64,000 nt of DNA, taken from positions 186,001 through 250,000 of the forward strand of contig CAVQFB010000002.1 of assembly GCA_963711675.1 (NCBI GenBank), written 5' to 3'. The notes beneath the pieces are model-generated. The model did not search any database, was not told the origin of the DNA, and saw only the letters and a program-made list of their open reading frames with translations. Positions 51,316 through 60,626 of the stretch are shown here, piece after piece; position 1 is the first letter of the stretch; every line of letters begins with the position of its first letter. This DNA comes from CAVQFB01 sp963711675. Lineage in GTDB: Bacteria; Acidobacteriota; Terriglobia; Terriglobales; Acidobacteriaceae. Made by a program: the position numbers and the translations under genes.

Positions 51316-52326
51316 TTGAGACTTGGGAAAATTCTCCTGGTCGCAGTGATTGTGCTCATCCTCCTCCTTGCGTGTGGCATCACGTTCACCATTGGCTGGA
51401 GGCCTTTCATCGGACCCAAAGCGCGTCCTCTTACGGCGCGCCGATTTGAAGCCACTCCCCAGCGACTGGAGCGCGGGCGATACATCGCAACATCGCTGAG
51501 CGGATGTATTTTCTGCCACTCAGAAGCGGACTGGAATGCTCACGGAGCGCCGGTACTTCCGGGGAAAGAGGGCATGGGAGAGGTGGAGCCCTACGCCGAT
51601 CTGCCGGGGCGCATCGTGGCTCCGAACCTCACCTCCGACACTCAAACCGGAGCGGGAAGCTGGACCGACGATCAGCTTGCGCGAGCGATTCGCGAAGGAG
51701 TCGGCCACGATGGCCGCGCTTTGTTCCCCATGATGCCCTATCCCCACTTCAAACACATGTCGGACGAGGATCTGGCGTCCGTCGTCGTGTTCTTGCGTTC
51801 TCTGCCTCCGATACGCAACGAATTGCCACCCACGGAAGTGATCTTCCCGGTGAAGTATCTGATCCGCTCAGCACCGGAGCCGCTCGAAGCTCCCGTTTCC
51901 AGCCCCGATCCTTCTGACCGTGTGAAGTGGGGCGAGTATCTGGTGACGCTAGCTGGATGCTCAGATTGCCACACGGCACAAGATAAGGGTTCACCAATTG
52001 CGGGGCTCGACTTCGCGGGAGGAAACCTGATGAGGGTCGGAAGATTCGAAGCTGCAACCGCGAATATCACGCCGGACGCGAGTGGGATTGGCTACTACGA
52101 CGAAGCGCTGTTCATCCAGACAATACGCACCGGGTACGTGAAGGCAAGAGAGCTGAGTTCCATCATGCCTTTTGGTGTGTACGGCAAACTCACCGATGAA
52201 GACCTGAAGGCGATGTTTGCTTACCTGCGTACTTTGAAGCCGGTGAAGCACCGGGTCGACAACAGTGAGCCTCCTACGTATTGCAAACTCTGCCGCCAAA
52301 AGCACGGAGGCGGAAGTTCGAATTAG
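51316..52326 (+). CDS. Membrane-anchored di-heme c-type cytochrome
   Basis: A 336-residue protein starting at TTG 51316, chosen because GGAGG lies 6 bases upstream; GTG 51274 would add 14 residues. An N-terminal anchor (ILLVAVIVLILLLACGITF, with Cys) leads to two cytochrome c domains, each with CxxCH (SGCIFCHSEA and AGCSDCHTAQ). Axial Met candidates include FPMMPYPHF and IMPFGVYG. A third CxxC near the end (YCKLCRQKH) lacks the adjacent His. Role: electron transfer in the periplasm, partner unknown. No oxidase genes are nearby. Confidence 0.85.
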   Translation: MRLGKILLVAVIVLILLLACGITFTIGWRPFIGPKARPLTARRFEATPQRLERGRYIATSLSGCIFCHSEADWNAHGAPVLPGKEGMGEVEPYADLPGRIVAPNLTSDTQTGAGSWTDDQLARAIREGVGHDGRALFPMMPYPHFKHMSDEDLASVVVFLRSLPPIRNELPPTEVIFPVKYLIRSAPEPLEAPVSSPDPSDRVKWGEYLVTLAGCSDCHTAQDKGSPIAGLDFAGGNLMRVGRFEAATANITPDASGIGYYDEALFIQTIRTGYVKARELSSIMPFGVYGKLTDEDLKAMFAYLRTLKPVKHRVDNSEPPTYCKLCRQKHGGGSSN

Positions 52327-52432
52327 TCGCTTGCTTTTACATCAGACTTGCTGTGATATTGAATCTGTACGCAGCTTTCTCCGTGAAGCAGTAGCGCCCT
52401 GCTGTCTCGCGCTATGCACGGATTTGCGGCTC

Positions 52433-52460
52433 TTGCGCCCAGCCTCGCAACCGCTAGAAT
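52433..52460 (+). promoter_or_regulatory. Candidate sigma-70 promoter of dnaE
   Basis: TTGCGC and TAGAAT are separated by 16 bases, with TAGAAT ending 32 bases before the dnaE start codon. Each hexamer has mismatches, so this is a weak candidate. Confidence 0.3.
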
Positions 52461-52492
52461 GAAGTAAAAGCGCCAGGATTACCGATCCCATC

Positions 52493-55400
52493 ATGTCCCA
52501 ATTTGTCCACCTGCACCTGCACACCGATTACTCCATGCTCGACGGCGCTTGCGACGTGGAAAAACTCGTCGCTCGCGTGAAAGAACTGGGCATGCCGGCC
52601 GTCGCCATGACCGACCACGGCAACATCTTTGGCGCCGTGCACTTCGTGAATGCCGCGCACAAGGCGGGAGTCAAGCCGATCGTGGGTTGCGAGCTGTATG
52701 TCTGCAAGAAGGATGACCACAACATCGAGCGCACCCCTCCAGAAGGGGACACCTATAACCACCTGCTGGTGCTAGCTGAAAACGACGAAGGATATCGCAA
52801 TCTCGTCAAGATCACGTCTGAGGCTTCCCTGAACGGTTTTTACTACAAGCCGCGGGTGAGCAAGAAGTTTCTCGCCGAACACTCGAAGGGGTTGATTGGC
52901 TTGTCGGCGTGTCTGAAGGGCGAGGTCGCCGAACGACTCGTCGAAGGCAGGTACGAAGCAGCCCGCGATGCGGCTGCCAGCTACCGCGACATTTTCGGAC
53001 AGGGAAACTTCTACCTGGAGATTCAGGATCAAGGGTTGGAAATGGAGCACCGCATTCATGCGGGACTGTTCCAGCTTGAGAAAGATATGGGTCTGCCGCT
53101 CGTAGCGACCAATGACAGCCACTATCTCTGCGAAGACGACGCTCATGCCCAGGATGTAATGGTCTGCATCCAGACCGGCAAGTCCTTGCAGGACACGAAT
53201 CGCATGAAGTTCCAGGGGAACCAGTTTTTCGTGAAGAGCCACGAAGAAATGGTGCGCGTTTTCAAAGACTCTCCGGATGTGCTGTCGCGAACCCTCGACA
53301 TTGCCGAACGCTGTAACATGCGGCTGGAAAAAGTGAGCAATCCTTTCCCGCACTTCGATGTGCCCGATGGATACACGCTCGACAGCTACTTTGAGCACAT
53401 ATCAAGACAAGGCTTTGCGCGGCGGCTTGAGGTGTTGCGCGAACTGGGAAACAAGGGGCAGCTGAAGCACACCATCTCGGACTACGAGCAGCGGCTGACG
53501 CGCGAAATCGCAATCATTCAGCAGATGAGCTTTTCAGGATACTTCCTGATCGTGTGGGATTTCATCCGCTACGCCAGGGAGCGCAATATTCCAGTGGGTC
53601 CGGGACGCGGATCAGCGGCAGGTTCGCTCGTCTCTTACGCGATGGGCATCACCGATATCGATCCGCTTCAGCACGAGCTGCTTTTCGAGCGGTTTCTCAA
53701 CCCCGAGCGCGTGTCGATGCCGGACATCGACATCGACTTCTGCATGAACCGCCGCGGCGAGGTGATCAACTATGTCACCCAGAAGTACGGTCGCGAAAAC
53801 GTGGCGCAGATCATCACCTTCGGCACCATGGCTGCCAAGGCTGCGATCAAAGACGTGGGGCGAGCGATGAATGTGCCCTACAACGACGTGGATCGCATCG
53901 CCAAGATGGTGCCCAATCAGCTCAATATCAAGCTGCCGAATGCGATTGAGGAGTCGCCGCAACTGAAGGAAGCGTACGAGAAGGATGCTCAGATCAGGGA
54001 GTTGCTGGAGACTGCGAAGAAGCTGGAAGGTTTGGTCCGCAATGCCGGTGTTCATGCGGCTGGCGTCGTGATTTCGCCGCGGCCCCTGACCGATCTTGTC
54101 CCGCTCTTCCGCACCAAGAACGACGAAATTGTCACCGCCTTCGACATGGTCGCCATCGAGAAGATGGGCCTGTTGAAGATGGACTTCCTCGGCCTCACCA
54201 CGCTGACGATTCTCGACGACGCGCTCAAGCTGATCGCGCAGACGCGGAACGAAAGCATCACGCTCGAGACCATCCTGCTGACCGACCAGGAGACCTATGA
54301 GAAGGTTTTCTACAAGGGACTGACTTCTGGCGTATTTCAGTTTGAATCGCACGGAATGCGCGATGTGTTGCGCCGATACCAGCCCAACTCCATCGAGGAT
54401 CTTACCGCCCTGAACGCGCTCTACCGTCCTGGCCCGATCCAGGGCGGGATGATCGACGACTTTATCGATCGCAAGCACGGCCGCAAGAAGATCGAATACG
54501 AATTACCGGAGCTGCAGGAGATTCTGCAGGAGACGCTGGGCGTCATCGTCTATCAGGAACAGGTGATGCAGATCGCCAACAAGCTGGCCGGATATTCGTT
54601 GGGCGATGCTGACCTTCTCCGCCGTGCCATGGGAAAGAAGAAGCCTGAGGAAATGGCGGCCCAGCGCGAGCGCTTCGTTACCGGCGCGACACAACGGGGC
54701 TACCCACCGAAAAAGATCGAAAAGATCTTCGACCTGATGGCCCAATTTGCCGGCTACGGTTTCAACAAGTCGCACTCGGCAGCGTATGCGTTGCTCGCGT
54801 ATCACACCGCGTATCTGAAGACCCACTACCCCGTCGAGTTCATGGCGGCACTTTTGACCTCGGTGACCGGAAGCACCGACGACGTTGTGAAGTACATCAA
54901 CGAGTGCCGCGAAATGGGTATCGCCGTCGAGCCCCCGGATATCAACGTCAGCGATGCGAATTTCACGCCTCATGGCGCGGCCATCCGTTTCGGCTTGGCT
55001 GCGGTGAAAAACGTTGGACACAATGCGATTGAATCGATTGCCGCGGGACGGAAAAAACTTGGGCAATACCGTACGATCTTCGAGTTCTGCGAGAACGTCG
55101 ATCTGCGGTTGCTTAACAAGCGCGTGCTGGAGTCTCTAATTAAAAGCGGAGCGATGGACTCGCTTGGCCGGCGTGCTCAGTTAATGGCGGTGATCGATCG
55201 GGCCATCGAACGTGCTCAGAAAGTCCAGCGTGATGCGGAATCTGGCCAGCACGGGCTGTTTGGAGTTTTTCAGGAGGAAGATTCGCCGCAGAATGGCAAC
55301 GACCGTCTGCCCGAGACGGCTGACTGGGACGAGCACACGCGTCTTGCAGCAGAAAAAGAGATTCTGGGCTTCTTCATCACAGGACATCCGCTGGAGAAGT

Positions 55401-55975
55401 ATAAAGACAAGCTCACCGACTTGAGCGCGCTTGCGACGGATGAGATCGCGGCTATGAAGTCTTCGACCGGTAAAGATGAGATATGCACCGCTGGAGTGAT
55501 TACGAATCTGCGTGTGCTCAAGTCGAAGAAAGGTGAGTTCTACGCTCAGGGAACGCTCGAGGATATGGCGGGCGCAGTGGATATGCTCGTTTTTCCGGAG
55601 GCTTACAAGCGTCTGCAGGAAAAACTGAAGCTGGAAGTACCGGTGCTCATGCGTGGTGGAGTGCGCGTGGAAGAAGGCGCCAATGCCAAGCTTACCGTCA
55701 GCGAGATCACGCCGTTAGATGAAGCGAAGGTGCCACTGCCCAGGGCGATCCGCGTTCGCGTTCCACTGGAGACGGCTACGGGGTCAACGGTAGATGCGTT
55801 ATATGGTCTTTTCAGTGAGCGCAAAGGTGAGGCCAAGGTATTGTTTGATGTGGAACGGCAGGGCGATTTCATGGTGGTGATGGAACCGGAGGGCTATAAT
55901 GTGCAACCAGACCGCAGCTTCATCGCACGTGTAGAAGAGTTGTGTGGCCGTGGCAGTGTGCGCATTATCAATTGA
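52493..55975 (+). CDS. dnaE: DNA polymerase III alpha subunit
   Basis: A 1160-residue replicative polymerase of the usual DnaE1 length. The PHP domain opens with FVHLHLHTDYSMLDGACDVE. The catalytic palm has GPGRGSAAGSLVSYAMGITD, then PDIDIDFCMNRRGEVINYV with Asp411 and Asp413 as the metal-binding pair, and the third aspartate region in LLKMDFLGLTTL. Fingers and tandem HhH follow (GFNKSHSAAYALLAYHTAYL), and a C-terminal OB domain starts near ICTAGVITNLRVLKSKKGEF. The PHP metal ligands appear conserved, so intrinsic 3'-5' exonuclease activity is possible. The ORF is intact. Confidence 0.97.
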   Translation: MSQFVHLHLHTDYSMLDGACDVEKLVARVKELGMPAVAMTDHGNIFGAVHFVNAAHKAGVKPIVGCELYVCKKDDHNIERTPPEGDTYNHLLVLAENDEGYRNLVKITSEASLNGFYYKPRVSKKFLAEHSKGLIGLSACLKGEVAERLVEGRYEAARDAAASYRDIFGQGNFYLEIQDQGLEMEHRIHAGLFQLEKDMGLPLVATNDSHYLCEDDAHAQDVMVCIQTGKSLQDTNRMKFQGNQFFVKSHEEMVRVFKDSPDVLSRTLDIAERCNMRLEKVSNPFPHFDVPDGYTLDSYFEHISRQGFARRLEVLRELGNKGQLKHTISDYEQRLTREIAIIQQMSFSGYFLIVWDFIRYARERNIPVGPGRGSAAGSLVSYAMGITDIDPLQHELLFERFLNPERVSMPDIDIDFCMNRRGEVINYVTQKYGRENVAQIITFGTMAAKAAIKDVGRAMNVPYNDVDRIAKMVPNQLNIKLPNAIEESPQLKEAYEKDAQIRELLETAKKLEGLVRNAGVHAAGVVISPRPLTDLVPLFRTKNDEIVTAFDMVAIEKMGLLKMDFLGLTTLTILDDALKLIAQTRNESITLETILLTDQETYEKVFYKGLTSGVFQFESHGMRDVLRRYQPNSIEDLTALNALYRPGPIQGGMIDDFIDRKHGRKKIEYELPELQEILQETLGVIVYQEQVMQIANKLAGYSLGDADLLRRAMGKKKPEEMAAQRERFVTGATQRGYPPKKIEKIFDLMAQFAGYGFNKSHSAAYALLAYHTAYLKTHYPVEFMAALLTSVTGSTDDVVKYINECREMGIAVEPPDINVSDANFTPHGAAIRFGLAAVKNVGHNAIESIAAGRKKLGQYRTIFEFCENVDLRLLNKRVLESLIKSGAMDSLGRRAQLMAVIDRAIERAQKVQRDAESGQHGLFGVFQEEDSPQNGNDRLPETADWDEHTRLAAEKEILGFFITGHPLEKYKDKLTDLSALATDEIAAMKSSTGKDEICTAGVITNLRVLKSKKGEFYAQGTLEDMAGAVDMLVFPEAYKRLQEKLKLEVPVLMRGGVRVEEGANAKLTVSEITPLDEAKVPLPRAIRVRVPLETATGSTVDALYGLFSERKGEAKVLFDVERQGDFMVVMEPEGYNVQPDRSFIARVEELCGRGSVRIIN

Positions 55976-56134
55976 GACTTGGGGCGAATGAGACGTTCAA
56001 GGAGCAAGGACATCAGCACCGGAGCTAACAATCCGCCGCTGCCGGAGATCGACGGCAAGGAGCGGCTTGTCGCTTCTGATTTTCTGCTCTCGATGGTCGA
56101 GACTCGCTGGGCGTCGGGGAACGGCTCCTCGAAG

Positions 56135-57094
56135 ATGGAGTCCGGACTTCGGGCACAGCAGGAACTCACCAAGATTGAGCAACATATTGCGCATTTAGAA
56201 TCGCTAGCTGGCCAGGACGCGGAAACCAAGAAAGAGATTCAGCAGCTTCACGAGCGCGTGAATGCGCTCCGAGTTGAGGTGACTGCCCACCTCAATGCCT
56301 GGGAGAAGACTGAACTAGCCCGCCATCCCCAGCGGCCTTACACGCTCGACTATGTGGAGCGCATCTTCACGGACTGGAGCGAGATCCACGGTGATCGCGG
56401 GTTCGCCGACGATCCGGCGATCATTTGCGGCATGGCGCGATTCCACGGCGAAGACGTTATGATCGTGGGACACCAGAAAGCCCGCGATACCAAGCAGAAG
56501 GTCTATCGCAATTTCGGGATGCCGAATCCTGAGGGCTATCGTAAGGCGCTGCGCGCCATGCACATCGCAGCGAAGTTCGGTCGCCCGGTCTTTACTTTCG
56601 TCGATACGCCCGGCGCTTATCCGGGTCTGGGAGCGGAAGAACGCGGGCAGGCCGAAGCGATCGCCCGGAACCTGCGCGAAATGGCGCGGCTTGAAGTGCC
56701 GGTCGTCACCGTGATCACCGGTGAGGGTGGCAGCGGCGGCGCGCTTGCTATTGCCGTTGCGGATCGCGTGTTGATGATGGAGAACTCCATCTACTCCGTG
56801 ATTTCCCCGGAAGGATGTGCGTCGATCATGTGGCGGGACGCGACCAAGAAAGACCTTGCCGCTCAGGCGCTGAAGATTACCGCGAAGGATCTGGTGGACC
56901 TCAAGTGCATCGATGGCGTTGTTCCCGAACCTGAAGGCGGCGCCCATGCCGATCACGAAGCGGCGGCCTTGCTTCTGGACAAGGCTTTGGCCGACAATCT
57001 GGCCGAGCTGAAAAAGCTATCCGTGAAGGAATTGGTCGCATCACGATATAATAAGTTCCGCAACATGGCGCAGTTTTTCCGCGTGGAGTCGTAG
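56135..57094 (+). CDS. accA: Acetyl-CoA carboxylase carboxyltransferase subunit alpha
   Basis: A 319-residue subunit, the usual AccA length when ATG 56135 is used (MESGLRAQQELTKIEQHIAH). The frame is open upstream to TTG 55979, but those 52 residues are not part of the family. Motifs: RPYTLDYVERIFTDWSEIHG, RNFGMPNPEGYRKALR, FVDTPGAYPGLGAEERGQAE (biotin/acyl-CoA site) and ITGEGGSGGALAI (oxyanion glycine). It carries out carboxyl transfer from biotin to acetyl-CoA with AccD. It follows dnaE, as in many bacteria, with a gap of 159 bases. Confidence 0.95.
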   Translation: MESGLRAQQELTKIEQHIAHLESLAGQDAETKKEIQQLHERVNALRVEVTAHLNAWEKTELARHPQRPYTLDYVERIFTDWSEIHGDRGFADDPAIICGMARFHGEDVMIVGHQKARDTKQKVYRNFGMPNPEGYRKALRAMHIAAKFGRPVFTFVDTPGAYPGLGAEERGQAEAIARNLREMARLEVPVVTVITGEGGSGGALAIAVADRVLMMENSIYSVISPEGCASIMWRDATKKDLAAQALKITAKDLVDLKCIDGVVPEPEGGAHADHEAAALLLDKALADNLAELKKLSVKELVASRYNKFRNMAQFFRVES

Positions 57095-57159
57095 TTCATA
57101 TCCAGGTACATCGCGTCCTTCGACCTTCTCTTCCCGCCTCTGCCGCCGCCGGATTGCCG

Positions 57160-57165
57160 TATAAT
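57160..57165 (+). promoter_or_regulatory. Candidate -10 element of the korAB operon
   Basis: A perfect TATAAT lies about 75 bases before the korA start. No -35 is evident at the right distance. The leader then contains AAAAGGAAGGAA as the ribosome-binding site of korA. Confidence 0.35.
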
Positions 57166-57239
57166 GTAGGGTTTTCACTCTTCCACAACTCACACCCGAG
57201 CAGGCAAATCCTGCTCTAACCAAAAGGAAGGAATTGGGG

Positions 57240-59078
57240 ATGGCCACCACGGATGTAGCGCTCCACGAAGCCTCCGGGCAATTGGAGCCGAAGCGCATCG
57301 TCAACGACATGAGCATTCAGGTCGCGACCGTAAACGGTTCCGGATCGCAAAGTTCAAATACCGTGCTGTTGCGCAGCATTTTTCAAATGGGTGTACCGGT
57401 CTCGGGCAAGAACCTCTTCCCGTCGAACATTGCCGGTCTACCCACCTGGTACACCATCCGCGCCAACAAGGATGGTTACATCGCCCGCAAGAAGGAAATT
57501 GACTTCTGCGTGGCGATGAATCCGGAGACGGCCAAGGAAGACGTCATGTCGCTGGCGCCGGGCGCCTCGGTGCTTTATGACGAGCCATTGAACCTGAGCG
57601 CACTGCGCAACGACCTGGTGTTCTATGCCGTTCCTTACGACAAGCTGGTGGCGCCAGTATGCCCCGAAGCCAAGCTGCGCAAGCTGGTCAGGAACATGAT
57701 TTACGTCGGGGTGGTGGCCAAGCTCCTCGAGATTGACGTTAATGAAGTCGAGAAAGCCATACGCAAACAATTTTCCAAGAAGGTAAAGGCTGCGAACCTG
57801 AACCTTGCCGCCGTCAAAGCGGGCTATGACTACGCTGCTTCCAGCCTGACCAAGCGCGATCCCTACTATGTTCAGCGCATGGACAAGACGAAAGGGAAGA
57901 TCATCATCGACGGAAATTCCGCGGCTGCTCTCGGATGCATGTTTGCGGGCTGCACGGTGGTTGCGTGGTATCCGATTACGCCTTCTTCCTCGCTTCCCGA
58001 AACCATGATCGACTACATGAAGGAACACCGCATCGGTGCCGATGGCAAGGCCACGTTTGCGATCGTTCAGGCCGAAGATGAGTTGGCTGCCATTGGCATG
58101 GTGATTGGAGCTGGCTGGGCCGGCGCTCGCGCCATGACGGCCACTGCCGGCCCCGGTATCTCGTTGATGGCTGAGTTTGCCGGCCTCGCCTATTACACGG
58201 AGATTCCGGCGGTTATTTGGGACATTCAGCGTGTTGGTCCGTCGACGGGACTACCCACGCGAACGTCGCAGGGAGACATTCTCTCCACTGCGGTTCTCAG
58301 TCATGGTGATACGAAACACATCCTGCTGATCCCGTCGTCTTGCGAAGAATGTTTCGCCATGGCGCAGGATGCGTTCGATCTTGCTGAACAGTTCCAGACC
58401 CCGGTGTTCGTGATGTCGGACCTTGATCTCGGCATGAACAACTGGATGGCGGATCCCTTCAAGTATCCGGACAAGCCGATCAAGCGGGGCAAGGTCTTAA
58501 GCAAGGAAGATCTTGACCGGCTCGGCGGTTTCGCCCGCTATCAGGACATCGATGGTGACGGAGTGGGCTATCGCACATTGCCGGGAACGAATCATCCCGG
58601 CGCCGCTTACTTTACCCGCGGCAGCGGACACAATGAGAAGTCTCAGTACAGCGAGCGCCCCGACGATTACGAAAAGAACATGGAGCGCATCAACCGCAAG
58701 TTCGAGACCGCGCGAAGCTATGTCCCGCGGCCCGAACTGATGAGCAACGGCAAGGCTAAGGTCGGCATCATTGCATATGGCACGTCGCATTGGGCCATCC
58801 TGGAAGGCCGCGATCAACTGCAGAAGGAACATGGCTTGGCGACCGACTATTTGCGACTGAAGGCATTCCCGTTCAGCCGCGAAGTGCACGATTTCGTCGA
58901 GCACCACGACCGCGTGTATGTCGTCGAGCAGAATCGCGACGCGCAGATGCTGAGCCTGCTCAAGCTGGACGTAAAGCCGGAGTTGATTACGCGTCTCCGC
59001 AGCGTTTCGCACATTCATGGCCTGCCCATGGACGCGCGTTCCGTAACCGACGAGATCATGATGATGGAGGGCAAGTAA
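57240..59078 (+). CDS. korA: 2-oxoacid:acceptor oxidoreductase, fused gamma-alpha subunit
   Basis: A 612-residue protein. The N-terminal 200 residues are the gamma domain (VNGSGSQSSNTVLLRSIFQM, GVPVSGKNLFPSNIAGLPTW). The alpha part has IDGNSAAALGCMFAGCTVVA, WYPITPSSSLPETMIDYM, QAEDELAAIGMVIGAGWAGA and TATAGPGISLMAEFAGLAYY, the pyrimidine-binding fold, ending with the C-terminal transketolase-like domain (VGIIAYGTSHWAILEG). This matches KorA of 2-oxoglutarate:ferredoxin oxidoreductase. ATG 57240 follows a strong ribosome site. korB starts 1 base after the stop. Confidence 0.92.
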   Translation: MATTDVALHEASGQLEPKRIVNDMSIQVATVNGSGSQSSNTVLLRSIFQMGVPVSGKNLFPSNIAGLPTWYTIRANKDGYIARKKEIDFCVAMNPETAKEDVMSLAPGASVLYDEPLNLSALRNDLVFYAVPYDKLVAPVCPEAKLRKLVRNMIYVGVVAKLLEIDVNEVEKAIRKQFSKKVKAANLNLAAVKAGYDYAASSLTKRDPYYVQRMDKTKGKIIIDGNSAAALGCMFAGCTVVAWYPITPSSSLPETMIDYMKEHRIGADGKATFAIVQAEDELAAIGMVIGAGWAGARAMTATAGPGISLMAEFAGLAYYTEIPAVIWDIQRVGPSTGLPTRTSQGDILSTAVLSHGDTKHILLIPSSCEECFAMAQDAFDLAEQFQTPVFVMSDLDLGMNNWMADPFKYPDKPIKRGKVLSKEDLDRLGGFARYQDIDGDGVGYRTLPGTNHPGAAYFTRGSGHNEKSQYSERPDDYEKNMERINRKFETARSYVPRPELMSNGKAKVGIIAYGTSHWAILEGRDQLQKEHGLATDYLRLKAFPFSREVHDFVEHHDRVYVVEQNRDAQMLSLLKLDVKPELITRLRSVSHIHGLPMDARSVTDEIMMMEGK

Positions 59079-59079
59079 G

Positions 59080-60126
59080 ATGGCGACGACACCCACCAGC
59101 ACCCCTGCTCCCAAGACTAACCGCATCGGACTGGCGGTACTCGACTATCGCGGAGGCAAGACCACACTTTGCGCCGGTTGCGGGCATAATGCCATCTCAG
59201 AGCGAATTATCGACGCGATGTACGAGATGGGTGTTCAACCCGAGCGCGTCGCCAAGATGAGCGGCATTGGCTGCTCCTCGAAGAGCCCTGCCTATTTCAT
59301 GAGCCGCGCCCACAGCTTCAACACGGTTCATGGCCGCATGCCGTCGGTGGCTACCGGCGCCATGCTGGCGAACCGCAATCTGATGACTCTGGGCGTCAGC
59401 GGCGATGGCGACACCGCTTCGATCGGCATAGGACAGTTCGTGCATCTGATGCGCCGCAATCTGCCCATCATCTACATCATCGAGGACAACGGCGTATACG
59501 GTCTTACCAAGGGGCAGTTCTCCGCCACGGCGGACCTTGGATCGAAACTGAAGACCGGAGTCATCAACGACCTTCCTCCGATCGATACGTGCGCGATGGC
59601 GATCGAACTCGGAGCGACGTTCGTCGGCCGTTCTTTCTCTGGCGACAAGAAGCAGTTGCACAGCATGTTGAAAGCCGCCATTGCCCACAAGGGAACGGTG
59701 ATGCTGGATGTGGTCTCGCCGTGTGTGACTTTCAACGATCACGAGGGATCCACGAAGTCCTACAAGTACATGAAGGACCACGAAGAGCCGCTGCAGGACA
59801 TCAGCTTAGTGCAGGCATTCGAAGAGATTAACGTAGAATACGATGCCGGTGCGACGGTTGAGGTCACGATGCATGATGGATCGCGGCTGCGTCTGCGCAA
59901 GCTGGAAGAAGATTACGATCCGACGGACAAGATCCAGGCGATCAAGCGCCTTATGGAAGCTCATGAAAAAGGTGAGGTCCTGACCGGGGTCTTTTACGTG
60001 AACACGCAGGCGCCGACCTTCATCGACATGCTCAATATGACTGACCAGCCGTTGGCAACGCTGCCTGAGTCGGTTACCCGCCCCAGCCGCCAGGTACTGG
60101 AGCAGGTGATGGAAGAGCTGCGGTAA
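59080..60126 (+). CDS. korB: 2-oxoacid:ferredoxin oxidoreductase beta subunit
   Basis: A 348-residue TPP-binding subunit. TTLCAGCGHNAISERIIDAM and MSGIGCSSKSPAYFMSRAHS carry Cys residues expected to bind a [4Fe-4S] cluster, with a further Cys in VVSPCVTFNDHEGS. GVSGDGDTASIGIGQFVHLM begins the TPP motif and ends in DNGVYGLTKGQFSAT. With KorA it forms an enzyme for CoA-dependent oxidation of 2-oxoglutarate (or pyruvate), passing electrons to ferredoxin. No delta ferredoxin subunit is encoded, as expected for the two-subunit type. The operon ends at a terminator 25 bases later. Confidence 0.93.
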   Translation: MATTPTSTPAPKTNRIGLAVLDYRGGKTTLCAGCGHNAISERIIDAMYEMGVQPERVAKMSGIGCSSKSPAYFMSRAHSFNTVHGRMPSVATGAMLANRNLMTLGVSGDGDTASIGIGQFVHLMRRNLPIIYIIEDNGVYGLTKGQFSATADLGSKLKTGVINDLPPIDTCAMAIELGATFVGRSFSGDKKQLHSMLKAAIAHKGTVMLDVVSPCVTFNDHEGSTKSYKYMKDHEEPLQDISLVQAFEEINVEYDAGATVEVTMHDGSRLRLRKLEEDYDPTDKIQAIKRLMEAHEKGEVLTGVFYVNTQAPTFIDMLNMTDQPLATLPESVTRPSRQVLEQVMEELR

Positions 60127-60150
60127 TCCCATATTTTTTGTGGCAATAAA

Positions 60151-60180
60151 AAGCCCTCCACTTCGGAGGGCTTTTCTCTT
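60151..60180. terminator. Strong rho-independent terminator after korB
   Basis: A 9-bp perfect stem (AAGCCCTCC/GGAGGGCTT) with loop ACTTC is followed by TTTCTCTT. An A-rich stretch before the stem gives T residues on the other strand, so it may serve both directions, including the small minus-strand gene at 60221-60427. Confidence 0.85.
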
Positions 60181-60220
60181 AGAAGGCAACTGGTCGCGCT
60201 GCTAAGTCGCGGCTGCGTTG

Positions 60221-60427
60221 CTACGTCAATTGCAGCTTGCGATCTTCAGGTTCGCCGCTGTGTTCCGGGCTTGATCCTGGTTCAGGGAAGTCGGTGTCGG
60301 CATCCTTCAGCATGGGATTCTGGTCGCGGTGCCCCAACTGACCGCGTTGGGACTCGTTTGTGTTTTGGGTGGGGTCATCCTGCTCCACTGCCCCCTTCTC
60401 TCGATCCTGGTCCTTGATAGTAGTCAT
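60221..60427 (-). CDS. Small hydrophilic protein of unknown function
   Basis: A 68-residue, charged, probably disordered protein (MTTIKDQDREKGAVEQDDPT; later DADTDFPEPGSSPEHSGEPE). CAGGAGC lies about 10 bases before ATG 60427, which supports translation. No hydrophobic segment, Cys or recognised motif. Composition recalls small stress-associated hydrophilic proteins, but this is only a resemblance. It points toward the bidirectional terminator. Confidence 0.5.
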   Translation of the reverse strand: MTTIKDQDREKGAVEQDDPTQNTNESQRGQLGHRDQNPMLKDADTDFPEPGSSPEHSGEPEDRKLQLT

Positions 60428-60626
60428 CGATTAATGCTCCTGTGTATCGCCTATAGAGGAACCAAACTTTCTTATGGTTGCTAGCGTACCGCTAAATACT
60501 CTCTGCGGGAAGGGGTTCCTGAACCAGGTACTGCGCATTGTCGAGCGGGATCGTTCCAATTCGACATAAGGCCGAATACTAAAATGAAGCCCGGCGGAGG
60601 CAGAAGTTGTCTAAACCTGAGGCACA

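Noticed and set aside
53612..54478. 288-residue minus-strand frame inside dnaE
   Set aside because: It lies wholly within the polymerase catalytic region on the sense strand.
55979..56134. 52-residue N-terminal extension of AccA
   Set aside because: The extension begins at TTG, lacks a ribosome site and is not part of the family; ATG 56135 gives the normal length.
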